Numbered from the stretch's first letter, positions 55,541 through 64,000 are shown. The stretch is 64,000 nt of DNA from Comamonas sp. BIGb0124 (GCF_003752175.1 NZ_RJVF01000009.1:186001-250000), one strand, 5' to 3'. Notes: generated by a model not told the origin, from the letters alone. Program-made: numbers and translations.

Positions 55541-55984
55541 ATGGTCTATACCAACGATATGCTGACCCAACTGCCGACCGACAAGGAACTGGTGCTCAAG
55601 GTGATCCCCATGCCGGGCGATTGCAATGCCAATGGCGACATCTTCGGCGGCTGGGTGATGGCCCAGGTCGATCTGGCCGGCTCGGTCATCCCCGCACGCT
55701 ATACCGGCGGGCGTTATGCCACCGTGGCGGTCAACGAGTTCATCTTCAAGCAGCCTGTGCGGGTGGGCGACCTGCTGTCTTTCTTCGGCGACATCGAGCG
55801 CATCGGCCGCACCTCGATCACGGTCAAGATCGAGGTCTATGCCGAACGCATGCACGACCAGGGACGCGTGATCAAGGTGACCGAAGCGCGCCTGACCTAT
55901 GTGGCGATCGACGACAAGGGGCGGCCGAGGGCGATACCGAGGCCGTTAGAGGGTGGTGCCCAGACCGCTACGGGTGAGCCGTAA
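55541..55984 (+). CDS. acyl-CoA thioesterase, YciA-like hotdog protein
   Basis: A 147-residue single-hotdog thioesterase. The active-site segment is GDCNANGDIFGGWVMAQVDLAGS, with the catalytic Asp/Asn region of YciA (DIFGGW), followed by FKQPVRVGDLLSFFGDIERIGRTS. Enzymes of this group hydrolyse a wide range of acyl-CoA. A second ATG at 55559 would remove six residues and is equally plausible. It is divergent from the acyl-CoA-binding protein, which supports a joint role in acyl-CoA balance. Confidence 0.9.
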   Translation: MVYTNDMLTQLPTDKELVLKVIPMPGDCNANGDIFGGWVMAQVDLAGSVIPARYTGGRYATVAVNEFIFKQPVRVGDLLSFFGDIERIGRTSITVKIEVYAERMHDQGRVIKVTEARLTYVAIDDKGRPRAIPRPLEGGAQTATGEP

Positions 55985-56005
55985 CCGCTTTTTGGGACTG
56001 GCTTC

Positions 56006-56905
56006 TCAGAGGTGGCCTCCGAGGATGAGTGCCGACACGATGTGTTCGGTCTCTTCGGGGTTCAGCAAGGGGCCGAGGGCCTCGATCCGGTGGCGCAGAA
56101 AGGCTGCATGGTCTGGGGGCTGCACATGTTTGAGCTTGGCGACGAAGTTTTTTCGAATGAAGTCGTTCATGGGCAGCAGGCTGTGAACGATGGAGCCATC
56201 CGTCTGTTGACGGCAGTGGGGGGTATCGGGAAAAGCGCGTACGGTCGAATAGTAATGAAAGACTTCGGGAAAAAGGTGTTCGAGCGACTCGAAGCTGTAT
56301 CCCTGGGCGATCACACACGATGCCACCAAACTCTCGTCGTTGGGGGCGAGACGATCGAGGCTCTGCAGCTGTTCATGGATGGTCATGCGCAGTGTTCTGC
56401 AGGCGTCTAGCGCACGATCCGAGATTCGCAGCAGTGGAAAATCGCAGCGCCAGGGTGTGGCGCAGAACGGCGCCACCGTTTCATGCCAGCGCCAGTGCGC
56501 GCTGGCCGGGCGGATGTGTTTGGCCAGCAGGTCTTCAGGGCGCACCCGGCAGGCGTCAAAAAACGCCTCGGCATCGAGGTGAAGGCCGACATCCGATTCG
56601 ATCAGCCAATAATGTGTCGCCGATTGTCCACGGTTGCGAAGGTGGGCCTGTAGCGCCAGCAGCGCCAAGTCGCCGCAGCGCCATGCCCAGTCCCCAGGCA
56701 GCCCGATCGAGGGGATCAGACAGTCCGGCTGGATTGTCGCGACCGTTCCCAGGCGTTGTGCATCTTCAAGGGCCTGTGCGGCAGGACGGGCCTGAGGGTC
56801 GAGCAGGAAGACGACTTCGTCGAAGCAGGGGCAGAGCTGGTGTGCGAGCGCAAGTTCGCGTGGGCCGATAGATGCGCAGCGCAGGCCGATGGCGGAAGTC
56901 CCCAT
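56006..56905 (-). CDS. uncharacterised protein, putative GT-A-like transferase
   Basis: A 299-residue soluble protein without signal peptide that I do not recognise as a named family. Visible features: an N-terminal alpha/beta start (LALAHQLCPCFDEVVFLLD), and HYWLIESDVGLHLDAEAFFDACR near residue 98-120, an acidic DxD-like context as in GT-A glycosyltransferases. WRWHETVAPF and NDESLVASCVIAQGYSFESL follow. The C-terminus has many His and Glu residues. Its ATG overlaps the stop of the preceding metallopeptidase gene (TAATG), the last of three coupled genes. Glycosyltransferase function is inferred from the acidic motif and the neighbour. Confidence 0.55.
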   Translation of the reverse strand: MGTSAIGLRCASIGPRELALAHQLCPCFDEVVFLLDPQARPAAQALEDAQRLGTVATIQPDCLIPSIGLPGDWAWRCGDLALLALQAHLRNRGQSATHYWLIESDVGLHLDAEAFFDACRVRPEDLLAKHIRPASAHWRWHETVAPFCATPWRCDFPLLRISDRALDACRTLRMTIHEQLQSLDRLAPNDESLVASCVIAQGYSFESLEHLFPEVFHYYSTVRAFPDTPHCRQQTDGSIVHSLLPMNDFIRKNFVAKLKHVQPPDHAAFLRHRIEALGPLLNPEETEHIVSALILGGHL

Positions 56906-57903
56906 TATTTGCTCCCGGATGCACCGGCTGCTCGGCAGATGTCGGCATCGAATGTGTCCGAGCGCTGAAGCTCTTCTGGCCAGTTATAGAGCGGAAGTCG
57001 GCGTTCGATGGCTTGCTCGCGGCTGGCCACGGCCAGGGATTCGAGCGTCGTACGCAGATAGCGTGCGCCCTGCATCCCTCTGGATGTGATGACGGGCCGA
57101 TCGTCGCTGTAGCGCAAGGCGCGCATCGTGGTCGGCAAAACAAGGGGGGCTTCGCCCGAGAGCTTGCCCTGGCGGCGCCAGAAGGCCGATGCCCCGTAGC
57201 TTTGCGTCATTGCTTGTCCGCACTGTGCGTCGCCATGGCGTTGCTGGTCTCTGTCGATCTTTGTGTCATCGATGAAAAACGTCTCGCTCCAGCGTGCCAT
57301 GCCTTCGAGATAACCGCGAGACTTGAACATCGTGTAGCCGTACTGGTAAAGATGGAAGAGTTCGTGAGCGGGGGTGATGTTGCTGCTGGGCTCAACCTGG
57401 CTGTCGATGAAGATCTTGATGCCACAAGGCAGACCGGGGTCCGTGCGGCTGCTTTTTTCGTTGACCACTTCGTCGAAGGCTCGTCCATTTCCGCTATCGA
57501 GCTTGACGACAAATACATTGATCCGGCTGGCCAGTTGGTAGCGCGGCTGGCGCAAAGGGGGGGTCAGGCCCAGTACGTCGTCGTAGACCTGCTGTGCGGT
57601 GGCCAGTTGGAGGATGAGGTCGTCGATGCGGTCGGGTATGCCGTTGCCATCGCGGTCGTCCTTCGATCCGATGGCATGCGGGCCCTGGGTGGCATAGCGA
57701 ATGTGGATGTTCCCGTGTACCCGGGTGTGCACCAGGCTGTCCAGGGCGTCGAAGGTGAGCGAGCGGCATCGCCCGGGTTTCGTATCGAGGGGTGGCACGG
57801 CCTGCGCGGGCTGCAACACAGAGATCCAACCTGCCAGCAACAGTGTCAGGCAGACCGGTGTTGCCTTGGATTGTCCGCAGAGGGGCTGGCGTGTGGCGCT
57901 CAT
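56905..57903 (-). CDS. secreted HExxH metallopeptidase-like protein
   Basis: A 332-residue protein with a signal peptide (VCLTLLLAGWISVLQPAQA, residues ~18-36). A DRDGNGIPDRID segment (83-94) is a Ca-binding-loop pattern, and PAHELFHLYQYGY carries a HExxH zinc motif with H180, E181 and H184. YLEGMARWSE (199-208) fits the downstream glutamate ligand of gluzincin-like enzymes. The layout recalls the MXAN_6640-type putative metalloproteases. It starts with an ATGA overlap after the GT fusion gene and ends in a TAATG overlap with the next gene, so it belongs to the same operon. Substrate unknown; it acts in the periplasm or outside. Confidence 0.7.
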   Translation of the reverse strand: MSATRQPLCGQSKATPVCLTLLLAGWISVLQPAQAVPPLDTKPGRCRSLTFDALDSLVHTRVHGNIHIRYATQGPHAIGSKDDRDGNGIPDRIDDLILQLATAQQVYDDVLGLTPPLRQPRYQLASRINVFVVKLDSGNGRAFDEVVNEKSSRTDPGLPCGIKIFIDSQVEPSSNITPAHELFHLYQYGYTMFKSRGYLEGMARWSETFFIDDTKIDRDQQRHGDAQCGQAMTQSYGASAFWRRQGKLSGEAPLVLPTTMRALRYSDDRPVITSRGMQGARYLRTTLESLAVASREQAIERRLPLYNWPEELQRSDTFDADICRAAGASGSK

Positions 57904-60900
57904 GGGCCTTCCACCATGGCAGCGGCTGTGGGTTGCAGGGCAGCGTTGGGGGCGAGTGAAGAGGACTTGCGCTCGGCGAGCAGCCGTGTCATGTCGGCAT
58001 GCCAGTCCCGCCACTTGTCCGCCACACGGTCGTGCGAAAAGCGGCGAACGGATTCCAGTGCAGCGGCGCGCATCGATTGGCGCCGTGCAGGATCGCGCAA
58101 CAGCTCGACGACAGCCCGTGCGAGGGCCTTCGTGTCACCTGGCGTGATCAGCAGGCCGGCGTTGCGGCCCTCGAGCAAGTCGCGTGGCCCGTACTTCACT
58201 GCAAAGGCGACCAGCGGGCAACCGTGGGCCTGGCATTCCAGGCCGAACAGCGGGAAACCTTCTTCCTTGGAGCTCATCACGGCCAGACTGGCTTGTCGAT
58301 AGACACTGGACACGTCTTCTGCGTAACCATGGATGTGGACCTGTCCAGCCAGCGCTGGCGTAGCGTGTACGCGCTGGGCCAGCTCGTCTTGAAGTGCACC
58401 CACGCCATAGGTGTGCAGCTCGGCATGCGGGAGTTGCTTGACGACCTCTTCGAAGGCGTCGAGCAGCAAGTGATGCCTTTTTTCGCTGGCATAGCGTGCC
58501 AGGTAGATGACACGCAGGCCCTGCGGATCGAGCAAGTCCAACGCCTCGGTTTGCTGAGCGGCGATGGGGTGGGGGATGTGCAGCAGTTTGGCGGCGGGAA
58601 CGCCCTCGGTTGTCAGGTCGCCGAACTGTTCTTCAGTGAGGGACACGATGCGGTCGCTGCAGCTCGGCTCCTGAATCAGATGGCGGTAGCTGCCCTTGTA
58701 GCGGCCATCCTCGAGCACATGGGTGTTGTGGAGCACGGCCGTCAGCGTGTGGTGGATGTGTCGGTTGACGGCGCTGTGACGCAGGCGCCGATACATCTTG
58801 TTTTTGTCGACGATGAAGTGCCAAGCGTTTCTGCGGTCGAGATTGACGGCCATCATGGCGCAGACGAAGTCGCCCTCACTCGGATAATCCACAGGCTGGT
58901 CGTCGATGGCATGCAGGCGGACGGTAGCCAACCGGGCCGGATGGCCAGGCTTGGATGCATACGTCTTGCGCAGCACGACGTGTTGACCGTCGATGACGAA
59001 GTCCTCCACCAGCAGGGGTCCGGTGCGTGACTGGCGGTAGCTGCGTCGTGTCAATGCGCCATGGGGCGTGGACATGGGAGCCGATTCACTGATGAAGTCC
59101 TCCGGCGCATCGGTCGGATGGGCAGGCAATGGCCCGACCAGACCGCTCGCGTGCATGCGCGTCAGCCATTCGTAGACATTGAAGACGGTACAGGCTGCCG
59201 GCAGTTTTTCACTTCGCTTGAGGTTTTCGACATGGGCTTGCAGGCCGGGGTTGAAATTGCTGGTGAGAATGTCCGCCGGTATGCCGAGGTCGCGATGGAA
59301 CAGGCGAGCGCGGCCAACCCCGGAAACCTCGATGCCATTGCCCACCGCACGCAGGTTCTCCTGCAGGAACAAGACCCGGGCGGCTTCGCCATCCGACTTC
59401 GGATCGCATGAAGGCGCAGGCTCTGGCCGCACGCTGCTGGCCGTTTCGCCGACGCGGGGTCGGTTTTTTGCTGGGTTGGACTCGACGTCCTTGGCGGGCT
59501 CCGGGTGTGCGGGGCGGGTTTTCGTCTGCCGCAGGTACTTCCAATACGCAACATATCCCGAGAGATAGTGTTCCACGTCGTCGATGCGGACTCTGAAGCT
59601 GTGGTGGCGAATGAAAAAGCTGCCGACGATACGGGCTGGATTCTTGAAGAACAAGGCCAACTCGGGCCAAAAATGCCCGTTGAGCAGGTACCGTGCCCGG
59701 AATTCAAGGGCGCGGTGGAATTTGTCCAAATCGAATCCCCTGAGCAAAGCGGCACGCTGCGGGTCGGACTGCATGCGTTCGATCATCTGCCGTGCGGCCA
59801 TCATCAGCTCGAGCAGGGTCGGGTAGGTGGTGATGCGCTGCAGCACGAAGTCCAGATGGTCACGGACGTTGTCGAGGCCGAATCGGTAGTAGCGTTCGTC
59901 GGGTCGATACAACGTGAGTTCGTTGACGCAGTAGCTCAGCCAATGGTCGTGGGCTTTCCAGTGCTTGGCCGCGATGAAATGTTCGAAGGCGCGTTCCACA
60001 CAGGCCAGCCAGCGGCCGTCTTGCGTCAGACCGTACAGTCGCATCAGGCCAAAGGCAGCTTCACCGTCGTAGTAGATGATGCGCTGGCGTTCCTTGACGC
60101 TGAGGTCGGGATGGTTGAGGACGTGCACAAAGCTGCCGTCCTGCTGTTGCAGGTGCAGCACGCCGAGCGCCAGTTGCTCCAGCAGGGGCAGATAGCGCCG
60201 ATCGTCGGTGAGCTCGGTGTATTTGACGAAGGCCAGGATGCACACGGCGTTACCACCGAGTTTGATTTCGTTGCCGGTGTCGACCAGAAATGCTGCTTGT
60301 GTTCCATCGGGCAGCGTGGTGCGATGAATCAGCCGTCGGTCCAGATCGTCCAGTGCTCTTTCGATGGCTTTGCGCTGGCTTGTTTCGCCCGTGAGTTCCC
60401 ACCCTTCGAGCAGCGCGTAGGTCGAACTGGCGTGGCGCAGGGTGTTGTAGGTCGGGATGGGTTTGTCAAAACAGGGAAACCAGCCGTAGTGGTAACGGCC
60501 TGAGGGCTGGATTTGGTCCGCCAGGTACTGCGTGGCCGACTTCACCCGCTCAATGACTTGTTCCTCGCCCCACTGCGGCAACTTGCGGTAGCCGCGGAAG
60601 GGGCCCTCGCTTTCGAGTTCGACACACGACTGACCATCCGAAAACACCGCGCGCGTGCTGAAGATCCAAACCGGTGTGTCGTCCATGGCTGGCCAGGCCA
60701 GCTCGCGGTTGTAGCGTTGCCGACCGTAGGCCTTGAGGTTGGCTGCGTTCGGCGAACAGTTGTCTTCGCGGATGTCGTAGAGCAGGGCATTCGCGCCCAG
60801 TTCGTACTCCAGCATGGCCGTCTGGCAAGCTGCGTCAAAAGCGATGCCATGGGGGAAGTAGTTGCGTTTGCTCTGGCCCAGCATGGCCTTGAGCGCTTGC

Positions 60901-61157
60901 CAGTCGAGCATCTTCAACTCGTCGACCCGATCGATGCGCAGCCAGGCGGCTTTGAGTTTGGCCTGTGTCACGAGCCGGTGTAGCTTTTGGGCACCATCCA
61001 GCCAAGCCTGATCGAAGGTCTTGGCACGTACGCTCAGCGTCTGGGCCCGCGACATGGAATCGCTGACTGAGAAAAACAAGACGCATGACCCGCTGTCGGT
61101 CACGGATAAGCCTTGGACCGCATCTCGCGTATGAGCCAGCAGATGGCTGATATTCAA
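57900..61157 (-). CDS. toroid-domain / GT4 glycosyltransferase fusion (1085 aa)
   Basis: A 1085-residue protein with two parts. Residues ~1-545 contain a small N-terminal domain and then an (alpha/alpha)-toroid-like segment (WFPCFDKPIPTYNTLRHASS; LGGNAVCILAFVKYTE; IIYYDGEAAFGLMRLYGLT), as in six-hairpin sugar enzymes. A Pro/Lys-rich linker (~546-592) leads to a glycosyltransferase whose first half resembles the domain of TarM/TagE-type poly(glycerol-phosphate) glucosyltransferases. Its GT4 core (~877-1060) has VIYLARYASEKRH and the E-x7-E motif EGFPLFGLE. No signal peptide. It opens the three-gene operon. The C-terminal NAALQPTAAA string may be translated repeat DNA. Function unknown. Confidence 0.65.
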   Translation of the reverse strand: MNISHLLAHTRDAVQGLSVTDSGSCVLFFSVSDSMSRAQTLSVRAKTFDQAWLDGAQKLHRLVTQAKLKAAWLRIDRVDELKMLDWQALKAMLGQSKRNYFPHGIAFDAACQTAMLEYELGANALLYDIREDNCSPNAANLKAYGRQRYNRELAWPAMDDTPVWIFSTRAVFSDGQSCVELESEGPFRGYRKLPQWGEEQVIERVKSATQYLADQIQPSGRYHYGWFPCFDKPIPTYNTLRHASSTYALLEGWELTGETSQRKAIERALDDLDRRLIHRTTLPDGTQAAFLVDTGNEIKLGGNAVCILAFVKYTELTDDRRYLPLLEQLALGVLHLQQQDGSFVHVLNHPDLSVKERQRIIYYDGEAAFGLMRLYGLTQDGRWLACVERAFEHFIAAKHWKAHDHWLSYCVNELTLYRPDERYYRFGLDNVRDHLDFVLQRITTYPTLLELMMAARQMIERMQSDPQRAALLRGFDLDKFHRALEFRARYLLNGHFWPELALFFKNPARIVGSFFIRHHSFRVRIDDVEHYLSGYVAYWKYLRQTKTRPAHPEPAKDVESNPAKNRPRVGETASSVRPEPAPSCDPKSDGEAARVLFLQENLRAVGNGIEVSGVGRARLFHRDLGIPADILTSNFNPGLQAHVENLKRSEKLPAACTVFNVYEWLTRMHASGLVGPLPAHPTDAPEDFISESAPMSTPHGALTRRSYRQSRTGPLLVEDFVIDGQHVVLRKTYASKPGHPARLATVRLHAIDDQPVDYPSEGDFVCAMMAVNLDRRNAWHFIVDKNKMYRRLRHSAVNRHIHHTLTAVLHNTHVLEDGRYKGSYRHLIQEPSCSDRIVSLTEEQFGDLTTEGVPAAKLLHIPHPIAAQQTEALDLLDPQGLRVIYLARYASEKRHHLLLDAFEEVVKQLPHAELHTYGVGALQDELAQRVHATPALAGQVHIHGYAEDVSSVYRQASLAVMSSKEEGFPLFGLECQAHGCPLVAFAVKYGPRDLLEGRNAGLLITPGDTKALARAVVELLRDPARRQSMRAAALESVRRFSHDRVADKWRDWHADMTRLLAERKSSSLAPNAALQPTAAAMVEGP

Positions 61158-61284
61158 ATCGAACTCTCCTCAAGAACACGCCTTGGCATTGCCATTGTTC
61201 TGCGAGCAGCGATTGAAGTTGCAATCCTGCTCATGCCCCCTGATCGTTCAGCGCAATCATAGGGCATCGACTGGCCGTGGAGAT

Positions 61285-61917
61285 TCAGTCCCCGGTGCGG
61301 GGCCGCCTCATTTTGAAGCGTGTTTCGGGAATGATTTCGAAGTAGTCCGCCGGCCCGCCGGCCCGCAGAATGGTGTGGGTGGCGGCCGGGTCGTAGATGC
61401 CCTGGTCGAGCGCGGCCAGGGCGATGTGGACACCCACCACTTCGCCCAGAACCAGCCAGGTTTCGACCGGTTGCCCTGCGGCGCTCTGAAGCTGGATCAA
61501 CTGGGTGAGCTTGCACTCGAAGGACACCGGGCTTTCGGCCACGCGCGGGGCGGCCACCAGGCGCGAGGCGGCGGGCGTCAGGCCGGCCAGTGCAAACTCA
61601 TCGACCTCGGGGCCGACGGCTGCCGAACTCGCGTTCATGGCTTCGGCCAGCGGCCGCGTGGCCAGGTTCCAGACGAACTCGCCCGTGGCCTGGATGTTTT
61701 CGACGCTGTCTTTCCAGCCCACGCTGGCAAAACCCACGATGGGCGGCGTGTAGTTGAAGCCGTTGAAGAAGCTGTAGGGGGCGAGGTTGAGCGAGCCGTC
61801 GGAACTGCGTGACGAGATCCAGCCGATGGGGCGCGGCCCCACGATGGCGTTGAACGGATCGTGCGGCAGGCCGTGGCCCTGGGCGGGTTCGTAGAAATGG
61901 ATGCTGGCGTCGGTCAT
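61285..61917 (-). CDS. flavin reductase-like FMN-binding protein
   Basis: A 210-residue protein of the flavin reductase-like (FMN-binding split-barrel) family. Marks: DPFNAIVGPRPIGWISS (phosphate/FMN segment, residues ~20-36), NLAPYSFFNGFNYTPPIVGFAS, and the KDSVENIQATGEFVWNLAT dimer region. Such proteins reduce flavin with NAD(P)H or act as oxidoreductases on their own. It lies 81 bases after the start-side of the large FAD dehydrogenase end on the same strand and may use reduced flavin from it, though no clear partner is evident. Confidence 0.9.
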   Translation of the reverse strand: MTDASIHFYEPAQGHGLPHDPFNAIVGPRPIGWISSRSSDGSLNLAPYSFFNGFNYTPPIVGFASVGWKDSVENIQATGEFVWNLATRPLAEAMNASSAAVGPEVDEFALAGLTPAASRLVAAPRVAESPVSFECKLTQLIQLQSAAGQPVETWLVLGEVVGVHIALAALDQGIYDPAATHTILRAGGPADYFEIIPETRFKMRRPRTGD

Positions 61918-61998
61918 GGTCGGGTCGGTCGGGGAAACTCGACCCCCATGCTAACGGCAGGCGCGCCGTTCTGCATGGATGCACGCGCCGCCTCGGGT

Positions 61999-63684
61999 TC
62001 AGCCCAGCAGGCTGCGCGCCACGCCTTCGGCGATCTTGATGCCGTCCACGCCGGCCGACAGAATGCCGCCCGCATAACCTGCACCCTCGCCGGCCGGAAA
62101 CAGGCCACGCACATTGAGGCTCTGCAAGTCCTCGCCGCGGGTGATGCGGATGGGCGAGGACGTGCGGGTTTCCACACCGGTGAGAATGGCATCGGGCATG
62201 TCGAAGCCCTTGATCTTCTTGCCGAAGGCCGGGAAGGCTTCGCGCATGGCGGCGATGGCGTAGTCGGGCAGGGCCGCATGCAGGTCGCCCAGGTTCACGC
62301 CGGGCTTGTACGAAGGCTGCACGCCGCCGAACTCGCGCGAGGGCACCCCCGCCACGAAGTCGCCGACCAGTTGGCCTGGCGCACGGTAGTCGCTGCCGCC
62401 CAGTTCGAAGGCCCGGGTCTCGAGGCGGCGCTGCATCTCGAGTCCGGCGAGCACGTGGGGCCGTCCATGCGCTTCGGGCGGCACATCCTCGAGCAGGCCG
62501 TAATCGAGCGGGTAGTCCGACGGCTCGATGCCGACGACGATGCCCGCATTGGCATTGCGTTCGTTGCGCGAGTACTGGCTCATGCCGTTGGTCACCACGC
62601 GGCCCGGTTCCGAGGTCGCCGCCACCACCGTGCCGCCCGGGCACATGCAGAAGCTGTAGACGGCCCGGCCGTTGCTGGCGTGGTGGACCAGCTTGTAATC
62701 GGCCGCGCCCAGCAGCGGGTGGCCTGCGTGGCGGCCCCAGCGCGCGCGGTCGATGACGCCTTGCGGATGCTCGACCCGGAAGCCGATCGAGAACGGCTTG
62801 GCCTCGATGTAGACGCCGCGCCGATGCAGCATCTGGAAGGTGTCGCGTGAACTGTGGCCCAGCGCCATGACCGCATGGTCGGTGCGCAGTTCGTGGCTCT
62901 GGCCGGTGGCGAGGTCCAGCACCTGCAGGCCGCGCAGGCGCTGCTGGCCCTCTTCGCCGGGCTCGAGCAGGACGTCGGTCACGCGTTGCTCGAAGCGGAT
63001 CTCGCCGCCCAGGGCCGTGATCTGCGCGCGGATGTTCTCGACGACCTTGACCAGCTTGAAGGTGCCGATATGGGGGTGGGCGATGTAGAGGATCTCGGGC
63101 GGCGCGCCGGCCTTGACGAACTCTTCCATCACCTTGCGGCCGAGGTGGCGGGGGTCCTTGATCTGGCTGTAGAGCTTGCCGTCCGAGAAGGTGCCTGCGC
63201 CGCCTTCGCCGAACTGCACGTTCGACTCGGGATTGAGCACGCTCTTGCGCCACAGGCCCCAGGTGTCCTTGGTGCGCTGGCGCACCGTCTTGCCGCGCTC
63301 GAGCACGATCGGCTTGAAGCCCATCTGCGCCAGCAGCAGCGCGGCGAAGATGCCGCAGGGCCCGAAGCCCACCACCACGGGCCGGGGAGCCGCCAGCGCA
63401 GCGGGGGCCTGGCCCACCGGGTAGTAGGCCATGTCCGGCGTCGCGCGGATATGGGCGTGGTCGGTGTGCCGCGCCAGCAAGGCCGGCTCCAGCGCCTCGT
63501 CGGCCAGCGTGACATCGACGATGTAGACCACCAGCAGATCGGCCTTGCGGGCGTCGAAGCTGCGCTTGTGCACATGCACACGGGCCAGCGCGGCGGCATC
63601 CACCCCCAGGGTGCGGGCGGCCAGTTGGGCCAGTTCGCCCTCGGGATGGTCGAGAGGCAGCTTGAGTTCGGACAGGCGGATCAT
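61999..63684 (-). CDS. FAD-dependent dehydrogenase (COG2509-type)
   Basis: A 561-residue flavoprotein. The first ~90 residues form a small alpha/beta domain (MIRLSELKLPLDHPEGE; RSFDARKADLLVVYIVDV). The Rossmann FAD motif then follows (VVVGFGPCGIFAALLLAQ, residues ~103-120), with ERGKTVRQRTKD, NVQFGEGGAGTFSDGKL and the C-terminal GLFPAGEGAGYAGGILSAGVDGIK typical of this conserved but uncharacterised dehydrogenase family. SFCMCPGG holds two conserved cysteines. The ATG at 63684 starts the conserved part; open sequence to 63831 overlaps the divergent gene promoter. The reaction is unknown. Confidence 0.88.
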   Translation of the reverse strand: MIRLSELKLPLDHPEGELAQLAARTLGVDAAALARVHVHKRSFDARKADLLVVYIVDVTLADEALEPALLARHTDHAHIRATPDMAYYPVGQAPAALAAPRPVVVGFGPCGIFAALLLAQMGFKPIVLERGKTVRQRTKDTWGLWRKSVLNPESNVQFGEGGAGTFSDGKLYSQIKDPRHLGRKVMEEFVKAGAPPEILYIAHPHIGTFKLVKVVENIRAQITALGGEIRFEQRVTDVLLEPGEEGQQRLRGLQVLDLATGQSHELRTDHAVMALGHSSRDTFQMLHRRGVYIEAKPFSIGFRVEHPQGVIDRARWGRHAGHPLLGAADYKLVHHASNGRAVYSFCMCPGGTVVAATSEPGRVVTNGMSQYSRNERNANAGIVVGIEPSDYPLDYGLLEDVPPEAHGRPHVLAGLEMQRRLETRAFELGGSDYRAPGQLVGDFVAGVPSREFGGVQPSYKPGVNLGDLHAALPDYAIAAMREAFPAFGKKIKGFDMPDAILTGVETRTSSPIRITRGEDLQSLNVRGLFPAGEGAGYAGGILSAGVDGIKIAEGVARSLLG

Positions 63685-63829
63685 GGGGGGAACAGTCTTG
63701 CGGGCGGATCGCAGAGCGATCGAAGGCTCGTGGTCATCGAGCAGGGGGCACGATTTTAAAGGCCCCTCGCTCGAAGCGCCAGGGCTTGCGGGTAGCATCG
63801 GGGCCGTGTGCCCCTCCTGGCTTGCCGAC

Positions 63830-64000
63830 ATGACTGCCTTTCCCCAGAATCTGTACGACCGATACCACGCTCACGTCTACTTCGATGCGCAGACCGTGGC
63901 GCAGGCGCGTGCCCTGTGCCAGCGCGCAGGCGAACGGTTCGATGTTCAGGTCGGCCGGGTCCATGAACGGCTCGTCGGGCCCCATCCGTGCTGGAGCTGC
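63830..64000 (+). CDS. DOPA 4,5-dioxygenase-family protein, N-terminal fragment
   Basis: The first 57 codons of a gene cut by the window end. The visible sequence begins MTAFPQNLYDRYHAHVYFD and ends GPHPCWSC. YHAHVYFD with its paired histidines and the GPHP segment match the small DOPA 4,5-dioxygenase family, non-haem iron extradiol enzymes with many uncharacterised bacterial members. It is divergent from the FAD dehydrogenase across 145 bases. Confidence 0.8.
   Translation, partial: MTAFPQNLYDRYHAHVYFDAQTVAQARALCQRAGERFDVQVGRVHERLVGPHPCWSC

Noticed and set aside
57999-61187. Plus-strand frames opposite the GT fusion gene
   Set aside because: They shadow the minus-strand coding sequence and have no recognisable domains.

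Overview
The window is a dense, GC-rich bacterial chromosome segment with about 52 protein genes, short spacers, and no rRNA, tRNA, CRISPR array or insertion sequence that I could find. Gene content (acdS-acdR, tandem giant uvrA, argB next to slmA, htpX, gltIJKL with aspA, a DctPQM TRAP system, DUF3025, DUF3182) points to a betaproteobacterium of the order Burkholderiales, perhaps Alcaligenaceae-like. Family and genus are inferred from gene content and not proven.

Layout. 0-5 kb: two overlapping M20 peptidases (the first cut by the window edge), an ACC deaminase operon with its divergent Lrp-type regulator AcdR and an odd downstream gene that looks like the C-terminal part of a pyruvate dehydrogenase E1, then a YbaK-type tRNA editing protein. 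5-16 kb: a sugar/organic-acid MFS porter with a large extra loop, a 44-residue membrane peptide, a 1923-residue double UvrA preceded by a LexA-like box, argB, slmA and an FAH-family hydrolase. 16-20 kb: a FecI-FecR-receptor iron-signalling cassette. 20-23 kb: a divergent MmyB-type regulator and DHA2 exporter. 23-31.5 kb: a fatty-acid beta-oxidation cluster (TetR regulator with a palindromic site, acyl-CoA dehydrogenase, DUF2147 protein, hydroxyacyl-CoA dehydrogenase/enoyl hydratase fusion, thiolase, thioesterase, enoyl-CoA isomerase-like protein).

31.5-44 kb: htpX, several conserved proteins of unknown function (DUF3025, a zinc-ribbon metallopeptidase, a DUF3182/hydrolase overlapping pair), a QseBC-like two-component system with a YgiW-like periplasmic protein, pyrC, and a TRAP transporter. 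44-52.6 kb: an orphan MetQ-like binding protein, the gltIJKL acidic amino acid transporter, aspartase (uptake and use of aspartate side by side), a LysR regulator and an M20D amidohydrolase. 52.8-56 kb: a molybdopterin oxidoreductase, an acyl-CoA-binding protein and a YciA-type thioesterase.

56-61.2 kb is the most unusual part: three translationally coupled minus-strand genes of visibly lower GC encode a 1085-residue toroid-plus-GT4 glycosyltransferase fusion, a secreted HExxH metallopeptidase-like protein and a putative GT-A-like protein. I regard this as the best candidate for an undescribed system. The window ends with a flavin reductase, a large FAD-dependent dehydrogenase and a divergent DOPA-4,5-dioxygenase-family gene cut by the right edge.
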